Shown here one piece after another: positions 1 through 7,256 of a DNA stretch of 64,000 nucleotides. The notes beneath the pieces are model-generated. The model made no database searches and was not told where the DNA came from. It saw only the letters and a program-made list of their open reading frames with translations. The translations under genes were made by a program, and so were the position numbers. Every line of letters starts with the position of its first letter. Positions within the stretch are counted from its first letter, which is position 1. The DNA comes from Streptomyces sp. Ncost-T10-10d (GTDB lineage: Bacteria > Actinomycetota > Actinomycetes > Streptomycetales > Streptomycetaceae): assembly GCF_900091955.1 (NCBI RefSeq), contig NZ_FMDF01000160.1, positions 47,136 to 111,135 on the forward strand, given 5' to 3'.

Positions 1-1
1 G

Positions 2-373
2 CTGGAGACCACCCCGGCGGATCTGATCCGCGCGGTCTGCGAGGGCATCGGCTTCGCCGCCCGCCACTGCCTGGAGGCCGCGGGCCTCACCGGCACCCTC
101 GCCCTGTGCGGCGGCGGCACCCGCTCCCCTGCCTGGATGCGCCTGTTCGCCGATGTGCTGGGCCGGCCGGTCCGGATCGTGGAGGGCGAGGTCGGTGCGC
201 GGGGCGCGGTGCTCGCGGCGGCACAGCGCTTCGGCGCGGAGTTGGACACGGCTGCCTGGACGGCCCCGGCAGAGGTCGTCGAACCGGACCCGGAACGGGC
301 GGTGTTCTATGCGAAGGCGTACGAGGACCACCTGGCCCGGCTCGCCGCGGCCCGTACGCACGCCCGCGCATGA
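2..373 (+). CDS. FGGY-family carbohydrate kinase, C-terminal part (gene starts outside the window)
   Basis: The open frame runs in from the left edge and ends at TGA 371-373. The visible 123 residues belong to the second actin-like domain of an FGGY sugar kinase (xylulokinase or glycerol-kinase type): the nucleotide-binding turn LALCGGGTRSPAWMRLFADV, then the strand pattern GRPVRIVEGEVGARGAVLAA. These enzymes phosphorylate a free pentose, polyol or related sugar with ATP in the cytosol. The sugar-binding N-terminal domain is not in the window, so the substrate cannot be assigned. The next gene is convergent and 51 bases away. Confidence 0.85.
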   Translation: METTPADLIRAVCEGIGFAARHCLEAAGLTGTLALCGGGTRSPAWMRLFADVLGRPVRIVEGEVGARGAVLAAAQRFGAELDTAAWTAPAEVVEPDPERAVFYAKAYEDHLARLAAARTHARA

Positions 374-424
374 GCACTCGTTCCCGGTCCGAGGACACGC
401 ACCACCGGCGCCGGTCCCCGCCCC

Positions 425-1129
425 TCAGCTGTGGAACTGGTTGAAGGTGGCACTTGCGAGCAGGGAGCCGTCCGCGTTGAGCAGGCGGACGCCGGTGACC
501 GGTGATGTGCCGGCGAGGTAGGGCCCGCCCCAGGAGCCGTAGCCGTCGTCATTGAGGGTGAAGGAACCGATCTTGACGATGGAGCCGTCGGCCCGCTGCA
601 ACTGGCAGCGGACGGTGCCGGAGTGCCCGTCGGCGTCCACCGCCATGTACAACCAGGGCGAGGACCCGGTGTAGAGGTAGACCTGCCCGAACGACTGGCC
701 CGCGTGGGCGAGTTGAGCGGTGAGCAGCCGCGGTTGCACCGGGACGACGATGGGCGCGACCGGGACCGGACGGCCGACGGACGCACCCAGCACCCAACCG
801 CCGCCACCGAGGGCGAGGCCCGCTGCCGCTGCCGCCGCGGCGAGGGCGAACCGCCGCCACTGCACGCGCCGGCGCGGCCGTCGCCCGGAGGAGAGCCCGA
901 GCCGGTCGATCACCCTGTCCTCGAAGCCGACCGGCGGTTCGCTGCCGGGTACAAGATCCAGCAGCGCGTCCGACGCCGCCGTCAGCTCGTGGACGTATTC
1001 GCGGCAGGCCGGGCAGTGCTCCAGGTGGTCCATCACCCCGGCCCGGTCCTCGGCGGGCAGCACGCCGAGCGCCAGCTCCGCGCCGATCTCCCGGAGCTGC
1101 TCACAGCTGAACCCGCCGTTGTCAGTCAT
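425..1129 (-). CDS. Zinc-binding anti-sigma factor (RskA-like)
   Basis: 234 residues. The N-terminal cytoplasmic domain has the anti-sigma zinc motif H35-x3-C39-x2-C42 (HLEHCPAC). An arginine-rich stretch is followed by one Ala/Gly-rich membrane segment near residues 94-117. The C-terminal part is extracytoplasmic and beta-rich, like the RskA/anti-sigma-K domain. The ATG lies 8 bases inside the end of the upstream ECF sigma gene, so the two are translationally coupled and this protein should sequester that sigma factor at the membrane. The released signal is unknown: extracytoplasmic proteolysis or redox change at the zinc site are the usual routes. Confidence 0.85.
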   Translation of the reverse strand: MTDNGGFSCEQLREIGAELALGVLPAEDRAGVMDHLEHCPACREYVHELTAASDALLDLVPGSEPPVGFEDRVIDRLGLSSGRRPRRRVQWRRFALAAAAAAAGLALGGGGWVLGASVGRPVPVAPIVVPVQPRLLTAQLAHAGQSFGQVYLYTGSSPWLYMAVDADGHSGTVRCQLQRADGSIVKIGSFTLNDDGYGSWGGPYLAGTSPVTGVRLLNADGSLLASATFNQFHS

Positions 1130-1703
1130 GGTCCACCTGCCTCGTCGCGAGCGACGCCCGGACCTTGCCCATGGCCGTCCTTATCCGGGTCTTGGCAGTA
1201 CCGAGCGGTATCTCCTCGATGTCGGCGACCTGCTGAGCCGTCATCCCGTAGATCCCTGCCATCACCAGAGCCCGCGCCTGCTCCCGTGGCAGTGCGCCGA
1301 CCGCGCGGCGCAGTTCCACCGCGGTCTCGGTGGAGAGTGCATGCCGCTCCGGTGTGTCCGTGATGGTCTCCATCATGTTCTCCAGGTCTGCGGGGTCGAC
1401 CGGAGTGGCCTTGCGCGCGCGTACGGCGTCGATCGCGAGGTTGTGTGCGATGGCCGCCAGCCAGGTGGGCACCGATCCCCGGCGCGGGTCGTAGACCTGA
1501 GCGTGTCGGCAGGCACGCTCGAAGGTCTGCTGGGCGATGTCCTCGGCGAGCTGGACATCACCCACCACGGCGATGGCCACGCCGAAGACCCGACGCTGGA
1601 ACCGCCGGACGAAGGCCACGGCGATCTCGGGGTCGCCGGTCATGAGCCCGGCCAGCAGCGCTTCGTCGGGCACCCGCTCCAGGGGTATGCCAATCCTGCG
1701 CAT
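1122..1703 (-). CDS. ECF-type RNA polymerase sigma factor
   Basis: 193 residues from the ATG at 1703; the frame stays open 72 bases further upstream, but the conserved sequence starts at MRRIGIPLERVPDEALLAGL. Region 2 is visible (FVRRFQRRVFGVA, then LAEDIAQQTFERACRHA, then GSVPTWLAAIAHNLAID). Region 4 is the C-terminal helix-turn-helix (LPREQARALVMAGIYGMTAQ, then EIPLGTAKTRIRTAMGKVR). Sigma-70 region 3 is absent, as in ECF factors. It forms an operon with the overlapping anti-sigma gene. Its layout resembles SigK/RskA-type pairs, but its regulon cannot be read from this window. It is divergent from the histidine-rich micro-gene at 1903. Confidence 0.9.
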   Translation of the reverse strand: MRRIGIPLERVPDEALLAGLMTGDPEIAVAFVRRFQRRVFGVAIAVVGDVQLAEDIAQQTFERACRHAQVYDPRRGSVPTWLAAIAHNLAIDAVRARKATPVDPADLENMMETITDTPERHALSTETAVELRRAVGALPREQARALVMAGIYGMTAQQVADIEEIPLGTAKTRIRTAMGKVRASLATRQVDHD

Positions 1704-1902
1704 ACTCCTTACGTAACACGGGCCCGCAGGGATTGCCTGCGCCGGGCAACCCCGGCGCGGTGGAAGGACTGGCACAGGACCGCGGCATCAGTGCGCGGCG
1801 AAGACGGTGGACTGACCCGGGTACGAAAATTTCCTGAAACAGGCAATCCCCTGAGCACTCCGGAGCGTATTCCATCTGGAAGCCTCTTCAGGAGGGAAGC
1901 TC

Positions 1903-2079
1903 ATGGCGATCTTCAGTCATCTCATCCCCGCGAGAAGCGGTCACGACATGAGGGACACGTCGCGGCGCTTCGACGACAACGGAAGGGACCATCGTGGCCA
2001 CCGTGGTCACGACCACGGCCACGACCACGACCACGGTCACGGCCACGGTCACGGCGGCCACCGCGATCACCGCTGGTGA
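1903..2079 (+). CDS. Histidine-rich 58-residue microprotein
   Basis: Small gene with a strong Shine-Dalgarno (AGGAGGG at 1890-1896) seven bases before the ATG. The product starts MAIFSHLIPARSGHDMRDTS and ends in a tail made almost only of His, Asp, Gly and Arg, with about 15 His in the last 30 residues (HDHGHDHDHGHGHGHGGH). Such tails bind Ni, Zn, Co or Cu in metal chaperones (HypB and SlyD tails, for instance). It has no signal peptide or membrane segment. The ABC exporter gene follows 70 bases downstream on the same strand, so the two are probably co-transcribed; sodF with a Ni-responsive operator lies beyond. The function is not established: metal buffer, chaperone or exported peptide all fit. 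Confidence 0.65.
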   Translation: MAIFSHLIPARSGHDMRDTSRRFDDNGRDHRGHRGHDHGHDHDHGHGHGHGGHRDHRW

Positions 2080-2149
2080 TCGCGCAGGACGGCCGGGCGG
2101 GCCCGGGCTCTTGGTCCGCCCGGCCGGCAATCTTTGAGGAACGCGTCTT

Positions 2150-4012
2150 ATGAGGCGTGTCTCGCTTCATGTGCTGCGGCGGCTGCTGTCGGTGGCCGAT
2201 GACCCCGACGCAGTCGTCGCCGCCGCGCCGCCCGTGGCACCGCGTGAGGCGTTCCGGCGGTTCTGGCCCTATACACGCGGCGGCCGGCACTGGCTCGTTC
2301 CGGTACTCGTCTTCAGCATGGCCGGACCCGTCATCGACGCGGCCGAGATCTGGCTGTTCAAAGTCGTGGTGGACGACGTCCTCGTTCCGCGCGATCTGCG
2401 TCCCTTCCTCTGGATCGCCCTGGCATACGCAGGGCTCGTCATCTGCTCCGGCGTTCTGGGATTCGCCGACGACGTGACCTCCACCTGGGTCAGTGAGCAT
2501 TTCCTGCTGGCCCTTCGGTCGGATGTGTTCCGGCACGTCCAGGGCCTCTCACTCGGGTTCTTCGAACGGCGACGGCTGGGGGACCTGCTGTCGCGTATCA
2601 CCGGCGATGTCGACGCGGTCGAGACGTTCCTCCTCTCGGGGGTGGCGGACGGCCTGTACTACGTGATCCGGTTGGGCGTCTTCCTCGGTCTGCTGTTCTA
2701 CCTGCGGTGGGACCTGACCCTCCTCGCGCTCGTCATCGTGCCGCTCTTCTGGTGGGCGGCCCGGCGCTTCTCCCGGCTGATCAAGGCCGCATCGCGCGAG
2801 CGGCGGCGGCGCAGCGGCTCCATCAGCGCGATCGCCGAGGAGTCACTCGGCAACATCGCCCTGGTGCAGGCGTACAACCGGCAGGAGTCGGAGGATCGAC
2901 GGTTCGAACGCGAGAGTGTGGGCAAGTTCCGCGCGGCGATGACCTCGGCGCGCATCCGCGCCGTCTACGGCCCGATCGTCGACGTCATCGAGCTGGCCGG
3001 CGGGCTGGCCGTCATGGGCCTGGGCACGTGGAAGTTGGCGCAGGGTCAGCTCACCCTGGGCGGGCTGCTGGTCTTCCTCGCGCTGCTGGGCAATCTCTAC
3101 GGTCCGATCCGCGACCTGTCCCACCTCGCCAACACGTTCTACGCGGCGTCCGCCTCCGCCGAGCGGATCATCGAGCTGCTCGACCAGCGCCCCCAGGTCG
3201 TCGACGCCGCCCACGCCCGACGGATCGGGCGCGCCCGGGGCGACATCGAGTTCCGCGGCGTCTGTTTCCGCTATCCGGGTACGTCCCGGTGGGCGCTCTT
3301 GGACGTGTCGTTCCACGTGACGCCCGGCACGACGCTGGCACTGGTCGGCGCGAGCGGTGCCGGTAAATCCACGGTCGGGAAGCTTCAACTGCGCTTCTAC
3401 GACCCGGACCGGGGCGCCATCCTCCTCGACGGCACCGACCTGAGGGACCTCCAGCTGTCCGAGCTGCGCGAGAACGTCGCGGTGGTCCTCCAGGAGACGC
3501 TGGTCTTCCACGGCACCGTACGGGAGAACATCGCCTACGGCCGTCCGGACGCCGCGGAGGCGGACATCGTCGCGGCGGCCCGCGCCGCCGACGCCCACGA
3601 CTTCATCCAGCTGCTGCCCGAGGGCTACGACACCCTGGTGGGCCAGCGTGGCCGAACACTGTCCGGCGGGCAGGCCCAGCGCCTCGCGATCGCCCGCGCG
3701 ATGATCAGGGACGCACCCGTACTGCTCCTGGACGAACCGACCACCGGCCTGGACGCCCGGTCGGGCCGCCGGATCATGGAACCGCTGCGCCGGCTCATGG
3801 CCGGGCGGACCACCATCGTCATCTCCCACAACCTGTTCACCGTCCGCGACGCCACATCCACCGTGGTGCTGGACCGTGGCCGGGTCGTCGAGTACGGAAC
3901 GCACGAAGACCTGCTCCTGCGCGGCGGAACCTATGCCCGGCTGCACCGGCTGAACGAAGTGACCGGCCCCGCCCTCGCCGGCGCCCCATCCCCACGGAAG
4001 GTTCTCCCATGA
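2150..4012 (+). CDS. ABC exporter, fused permease and ATPase
   Basis: 620 residues, a half-transporter of the ABCB/MsbA type. The N-terminal half holds six membrane helices (about residues 40-330). The ATPase follows, with Walker A GASGAGKST, signature LSGGQAQR, Walker B VLLLDEPTTGLD and switch His in ISHN. It should work as a homodimer that exports a lipophilic compound or peptide. The start ATG has GAGGAA at 2135-2140. It follows the His-rich micro-gene by 70 bases. Its stop overlaps the ATG of a 16-codon ORF (ATGA at 4009-4012), which may be the remains of a further operon gene. The substrate is unknown. Confidence 0.85.
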   Translation: MRRVSLHVLRRLLSVADDPDAVVAAAPPVAPREAFRRFWPYTRGGRHWLVPVLVFSMAGPVIDAAEIWLFKVVVDDVLVPRDLRPFLWIALAYAGLVICSGVLGFADDVTSTWVSEHFLLALRSDVFRHVQGLSLGFFERRRLGDLLSRITGDVDAVETFLLSGVADGLYYVIRLGVFLGLLFYLRWDLTLLALVIVPLFWWAARRFSRLIKAASRERRRRSGSISAIAEESLGNIALVQAYNRQESEDRRFERESVGKFRAAMTSARIRAVYGPIVDVIELAGGLAVMGLGTWKLAQGQLTLGGLLVFLALLGNLYGPIRDLSHLANTFYAASASAERIIELLDQRPQVVDAAHARRIGRARGDIEFRGVCFRYPGTSRWALLDVSFHVTPGTTLALVGASGAGKSTVGKLQLRFYDPDRGAILLDGTDLRDLQLSELRENVAVVLQETLVFHGTVRENIAYGRPDAAEADIVAAARAADAHDFIQLLPEGYDTLVGQRGRTLSGGQAQRLAIARAMIRDAPVLLLDEPTTGLDARSGRRIMEPLRRLMAGRTTIVISHNLFTVRDATSTVVLDRGRVVEYGTHEDLLLRGGTYARLHRLNEVTGPALAGAPSPRKVLP

Positions 4013-4059
4013 GCCGCGCCACAGCCGGGCCGGCCCCGCCTCTCGCCCCGGCGTCCTAG
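4009..4059 (+). pseudogene. Aborted start of a downstream gene (16 codons)
   Basis: The ATG overlaps the ABC exporter stop in the usual ATGA coupling and has GGAAGG upstream, which is a normal translation start. The frame stops at TAG 4057-4059 after MSRATAGPAPPLAPAS. It is either a leader peptide or, more likely, the leftover 5' end of a lost operon partner. Confidence 0.35.
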
Positions 4060-4106
4060 TCCGAAGGACTGATCACCTCCACCCCCCTCCTGCTGTTAGC
4101 CTGCTC

Positions 4107-4123
4107 TTGCATATAGGTTGCAA
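4107..4123 (+). promoter_or_regulatory. Nur (nickel-responsive Fur family) operator upstream of sodF
   Basis: TTGCAT-ATAGG-TTGCAA fits the described Streptomyces Nur box (tTGCaa, five bases, ttGCAA) with one change. It sits 34 bases before the sodF ATG, where it would cover the promoter. Nickel-loaded Nur is known to repress the Fe-SOD gene in S. coelicolor. Confidence 0.8.
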
Positions 4124-4157
4124 TAACAACAGGACAGCAGCTGAAAGGTTCGACCAC

Positions 4158-4799
4158 ATGGCCACGTACACGCTTCCGGAACTCCCGTACGACTACGCGG
4201 CGCTCGAACCGGTCATCAATCCGCAGATCATCGAGCTCCACCACGACAAGCACCACGCCGCCTATGTGAAGGGTGCGAACGACACCCTGGAGCAGCTGGC
4301 GGAGGCGCGCGACAAGGAGGCATGGGGAGCGATCAACGGGCTCCAGAAGAACCTCGCGTTCCACCTCTCCGGCCACATCCTGCACTCGATCTACTGGCAC
4401 AACATGACCGGCGACGGCGGCGGCGAGCCCCTCGCGGCGGACGGTGTCGGCGACCTCGCGGACGCGATCACCGAGTCGTTCGGCTCGTTCGCCGGCTTCA
4501 AGTCCCAGCTGACGAAGGCCGCGGCCACCACGCAGGGCTCCGGCTGGGGCGTCCTCGCGTACGAGCCGGTGAGCGGAAAGCTGATCGTCGAGCAGGTCTA
4601 CGACCACCAGGGCAATGTCGGCCAGGGCTCCGTTCCGATCCTGGTCTTCGACGCCTGGGAGCACGCCTTCTATCTCCAGTACAAGAACCAGAAGGTCGAC
4701 TTCATCGAGGCGATGTGGGCCGTCGTCAACTGGCAGGACGTGGCGAAGCGTTACGCGGCCGCCAAGGAGCGCGCCGACGTACTGCTGCTCGCCCCTTGA
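4158..4799 (+). CDS. sodF: Superoxide dismutase, Fe/Mn family (SodF)
   Basis: 213 residues starting MATYTLPELPYDYAALEP, the classic start of Fe/Mn SODs. Metal ligands are visible: His in ELHHDKHHAAY, His in FHLSGHILHS, and the Asp and His of VFDAWEHAFYLQY. It converts superoxide to oxygen and peroxide in the cytosol. The ATG at 4158 has AAAGG just upstream; the frame is open back to 4107, but that stretch is the Nur operator. Expected control: repressed by Nur with nickel and on when nickel is short, in place of Ni-SOD. The 3' UTR appears to carry the s-SodF small RNA. It is followed by a strong hairpin. Confidence 0.95.
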   Translation: MATYTLPELPYDYAALEPVINPQIIELHHDKHHAAYVKGANDTLEQLAEARDKEAWGAINGLQKNLAFHLSGHILHSIYWHNMTGDGGGEPLAADGVGDLADAITESFGSFAGFKSQLTKAAATTQGSGWGVLAYEPVSGKLIVEQVYDHQGNVGQGSVPILVFDAWEHAFYLQYKNQKVDFIEAMWAVVNWQDVAKRYAAAKERADVLLLAP

Positions 4800-4902
4800 C
4801 CGGGAGGCGCAGATACGTCCTGCCTCGTGATCGTCTTCTCAACCTTCACCGGGCAGGCGGATGAAGGGGGGACCCTCGCCTGGACGTGACAGGCGAGGGT
4901 CC
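4800..4902 (+). ncRNA. Probable s-SodF small RNA in the sodF 3' UTR
   Basis: In S. coelicolor a stable small RNA processed from the sodF 3' UTR pairs with the sodN (Ni-SOD) ribosome-binding region and lowers sodN mRNA. Here the 3' UTR has a pyrimidine-rich stretch TCTTCTCAACCTTCACC (4834-4850), the kind of sequence that pairs with a GAAGG-type Shine-Dalgarno, followed by an intrinsic terminator. sodN is not in the window, so pairing cannot be checked here. Confidence 0.5.
4870..4902 (+). terminator. Terminator after sodF
   Basis: Perfect 12-bp stem (GGACCCTCGCCT with AGGCGAGGGTCC), nine-base loop, then CTTCT. It separates sodF from the convergent hydrolase gene. Confidence 0.8.
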
Positions 4903-4920
4903 TTCTCTGCGTCCGACGCC

Positions 4921-5793
4921 TCAACGGACAGCGGCGCGCTCCAGCAGCGTGCTCAGCACCTGCTCGGCATGCGTCCAGAGCACCGCGCCGCCGGCCTCCG
5001 GCACCAGATGCCGGACCGCGCCCGGGATGCGCGAGGCCAGTTCGGCTCCCTGGTCGGGCGAGTGGCCGGTGTCCTTCTCCCCGTACCAGAGGTCCACCGG
5101 TACGGCGATGTCCGACAGTTCGATCCCCCAGTGCCCCATGGCCAGGACGGTGTCCCGGGCGTACCCGGTCGCTCCCTGCGCGAAGGCTTCGTCGAGGGCA
5201 CGCCGGTAGGCGGCGGCGAACGCGGGCTGCCGGTACACGACAAGGTCGCACTCCGGGCTGCCGGACATGACCATGTCCCACATCGCCTGCGGGGTGAACC
5301 CGGCGAAGACCTGCTCGGCGGCGGACGGTTCGGACACGACCAGGTCCACGAGGCGGCGCAGTTCGCCCGGAAGCGCGTCGGCGAAGCACGGCGCCGCGAC
5401 CTCGTCCGCGCCGGAGACCACCGCGAGCGCGCCGACCACTCCGGCGGCGGCGCACGCCAGCGCGAAAGGCGCCCCCTGCGAGTTGCCGACCATCAGGGGC
5501 CGGCCCAGGTCGCGCAGGCCGGCGAACGCGCGGATGTCGTCGACGAAGTCGTCGAACGTGCGGCCCGGCAAGGGCGAGGAGACCCCCAGTCCTGGACGGT
5601 CGAAGGAGATCACCCGCACACCGAGCCCGTCCAGTACATCGGCACCGAACCCGAGATGCCTGCTGGTGGCCGCACCGGGCGACAGCAGCACCGGCACCCC
5701 GTCCCGCGGCCCCCACTCGGCCCAGCCCAGCAGCCGCCCTCCCACCATCCGTTCCGTACCGACGCGAACCGGGTCGATCATGTGCAAACTCAT
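4921..5793 (-). CDS. Alpha/beta hydrolase
   Basis: 290 residues from the chosen ATG. Other possible starts are at 5820 and 5781; none has a clear Shine-Dalgarno. Alpha/beta-hydrolase features are the oxyanion region VLLSPGAATSRHLGFG, the strand VRVISFDRPGLGVSSP, the nucleophile elbow GNSQGA (Ser), and an acid in the late strand LWYGEKDTGHSP. The C-terminal His is probably in AVLWTHAEQV. There is no signal peptide, so it is cytosolic. The substrate is unknown; esterase, lactonase or epoxide hydrolase activity is possible. It is convergent with sodF and stands alone. Confidence 0.8.
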   Translation of the reverse strand: MSLHMIDPVRVGTERMVGGRLLGWAEWGPRDGVPVLLSPGAATSRHLGFGADVLDGLGVRVISFDRPGLGVSSPLPGRTFDDFVDDIRAFAGLRDLGRPLMVGNSQGAPFALACAAAGVVGALAVVSGADEVAAPCFADALPGELRRLVDLVVSEPSAAEQVFAGFTPQAMWDMVMSGSPECDLVVYRQPAFAAAYRRALDEAFAQGATGYARDTVLAMGHWGIELSDIAVPVDLWYGEKDTGHSPDQGAELASRIPGAVRHLVPEAGGAVLWTHAEQVLSTLLERAAVR

Positions 5794-5852
5794 GCACCCG
5801 ATCATGACCGGCCCCACCACACCCGTCGAACGCTTTTCCCGCCCGCCCGCTG

Positions 5853-6527
5853 CTATCGCCCGTCGGTGACGAGCGCCATCATCAGCCCGTCGTACCCCTT
5901 GCTGCCAACGGTCTGCAGAGCGGTCGCACTCAACCTCGGCTCGGCCGCGACGAGTTCGGTGAACCGGCGCACACCTTGCACCTTCGGGTCGTCACTCCCG
6001 CCGTCGACCACCTCTCCGTCGCGCACGACGTTGTCGGCGACGATCAGGCTGCCGGGCCGGGTCAGCTTCAGGGACCAGGCCAGGTAGTCGGGGTTGCTCG
6101 GCTTGTCGGCGTCGATGAACACGACGTCGAACGGCCCGCGCCCCTCCGCCGCGAGCTCCGGCAGCGTATCGAGAGCGCGGCCGACCCGGATCTCGACGAC
6201 GTGCGCGAGCCCGGCGCGCTCGATGTTGGCCCGCGCGATCTCCGCGTACGCCGGATCGGCCTCCAGCGTCACGACCTTGCCGCCCTCGGGCAGCGCGCGA
6301 GCCAGCCAGATGGTGCTGTAACCGCCCAGGGTGCCGATCTCCAGCACGGTGCGCGCCCCCTGGAGCCGGGCCAGCAGGTTCAGCAGCTTGCCCTGGTTGG
6401 CGGCGACCTGGATCGCCGGCAGCCCGGCCTTGTCGCTGGCCTCGACGGCCGCGTCCAGGGCTTCGTCCGGGCCCACCAGCAGGCCGTTGAAGTAGTCGTC
6501 GACCTCGGTCCACTGCGCCAGCGTCAC
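5853..6527 (-). CDS. SAM-dependent O-methyltransferase (catechol/caffeoyl-CoA type)
   Basis: 224 residues with the fold of the Methyltransf_3 family. SAM motif I is VLEIGTLGGYSTIWLA. The acidic residue that binds the ribose follows in VVTLEADPAYAEIA. The metal-binding Asp is in VFIDADKPSN, followed by LIVADNVVRDGEVVDG. Members transfer a methyl group to a catechol-like hydroxyl using Mg2+. GAGGAAC precedes the ATG. The gene is divergent from the acetyltransferase gene, with a palindrome between them. No biosynthetic cluster surrounds it, so the acceptor is unknown. Confidence 0.88.
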   Translation of the reverse strand: MTLAQWTEVDDYFNGLLVGPDEALDAAVEASDKAGLPAIQVAANQGKLLNLLARLQGARTVLEIGTLGGYSTIWLARALPEGGKVVTLEADPAYAEIARANIERAGLAHVVEIRVGRALDTLPELAAEGRGPFDVVFIDADKPSNPDYLAWSLKLTRPGSLIVADNVVRDGEVVDGGSDDPKVQGVRRFTELVAAEPRLSATALQTVGSKGYDGLMMALVTDGR

Positions 6528-6554
6528 GGCAGGTTCCTCTCTCGATATCGCGCG

Positions 6555-6571
6555 AGTTCCTAAAAGGAACT
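6555..6571. promoter_or_regulatory. Perfect inverted repeat between divergent genes
   Basis: AGTTCCT-AAA-AGGAACT: seven-base arms and a three-base centre, placed in the 66-base gap between the O-methyltransferase (start 6527) and acetyltransferase (start 6594) genes. It is a likely operator for a dimeric repressor that could control both directions. No regulator gene is adjacent. Confidence 0.55.
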
Positions 6572-6593
6572 TACATCATGCGAGGTGAATGCG

Positions 6594-7256
6594 ATGATGG
6601 GCGCCATGAGTTCCGTTCCCGCCGACCCCACCGTTCTGCACCCGATGCCCGGCCAGCCCCGGGTCGTCCAGCTGAAGCCCCTGGTGAAGTCCGAACTGAT
6701 CGAGGTCGGCGACTACTCGTACTACGACGACCCCGACGACGCGACCACGTTCGAGACCCGCAATGTGCTGTATCACTACGGCCCGGAGAAGCTCGTCATC
6801 GGGAAGTTCTGCGCGCTGGGGACCGGAGTGCGGTTCATCATGAACGGCGCCAACCACCGGATGGACGGCCCGTCCACGTTCCCGTTCCCCACCATGGGCG
6901 GCTCCTGGGCCGAGCACTTCGATCTGCTGACCGGGCTGCCGGGCCGGGGTGACACGGTCATCGGCAACGACGTCTGGTTCGGCTACAACTCCATGGTGAT
7001 GCCGGGGGTACGGATCGGGCACGGCGCGATCATCGGCGCCGGCGCGGTCGTCGTCGGTGACGTACCCGACTACGGCATCGTCGGCGGCAATCCGGCCAGG
7101 CTGATCCGTACCCGGTACGACGACGAGACCATTGCCCGGCTCCTTGCCGTCGCCTGGTGGGACTGGCCCACCGAGCACCTCACCCGACACATCCGCACCA
7201 TCATGTCCGGCAGCGTCGAGGACCTCGAAGCGGCTGCCCCGGAGGGGACATCGTGA
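6594..7256 (+). CDS. Vat/CatB-like hexapeptide-repeat acetyltransferase
   Basis: 220 residues. The left-handed beta-helix repeats are visible (KLVIGKFCALGTGVRFIMNG, and IGNDVWFGYNSMVMPGVRIG through AIIGAGAVVVGDVPDYGIVG). The catalytic His lies in NGANHRMDG, followed by the FPF motif, as in streptogramin A and chloramphenicol (xenobiotic) acetyltransferases. It would transfer acetyl from acetyl-CoA as a trimer in the cytosol. ATG 6594 is chosen because GAGG (6582-6585) is eight bases away; GTG 6585 and ATG 6606 are alternatives. It overlaps the MOSC gene by four bases. A resistance role is plausible but not shown; many chromosomal members act on unknown substrates. Confidence 0.85.
   Translation: MMGAMSSVPADPTVLHPMPGQPRVVQLKPLVKSELIEVGDYSYYDDPDDATTFETRNVLYHYGPEKLVIGKFCALGTGVRFIMNGANHRMDGPSTFPFPTMGGSWAEHFDLLTGLPGRGDTVIGNDVWFGYNSMVMPGVRIGHGAIIGAGAVVVGDVPDYGIVGGNPARLIRTRYDDETIARLLAVAWWDWPTEHLTRHIRTIMSGSVEDLEAAAPEGTS

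Noticed and set aside
1704..1775. Longer N-terminus for the ECF sigma factor
   Set aside because: The extra residues are Pro/Gly/Cys-rich and unlike sigma region 2; the conserved start is at 1703.
4107..4157. Longer N-terminus for SodF starting at 4107
   Set aside because: It overlaps the Nur operator, and Fe-SOD proteins begin at the MATYTLPELPY position (4158).
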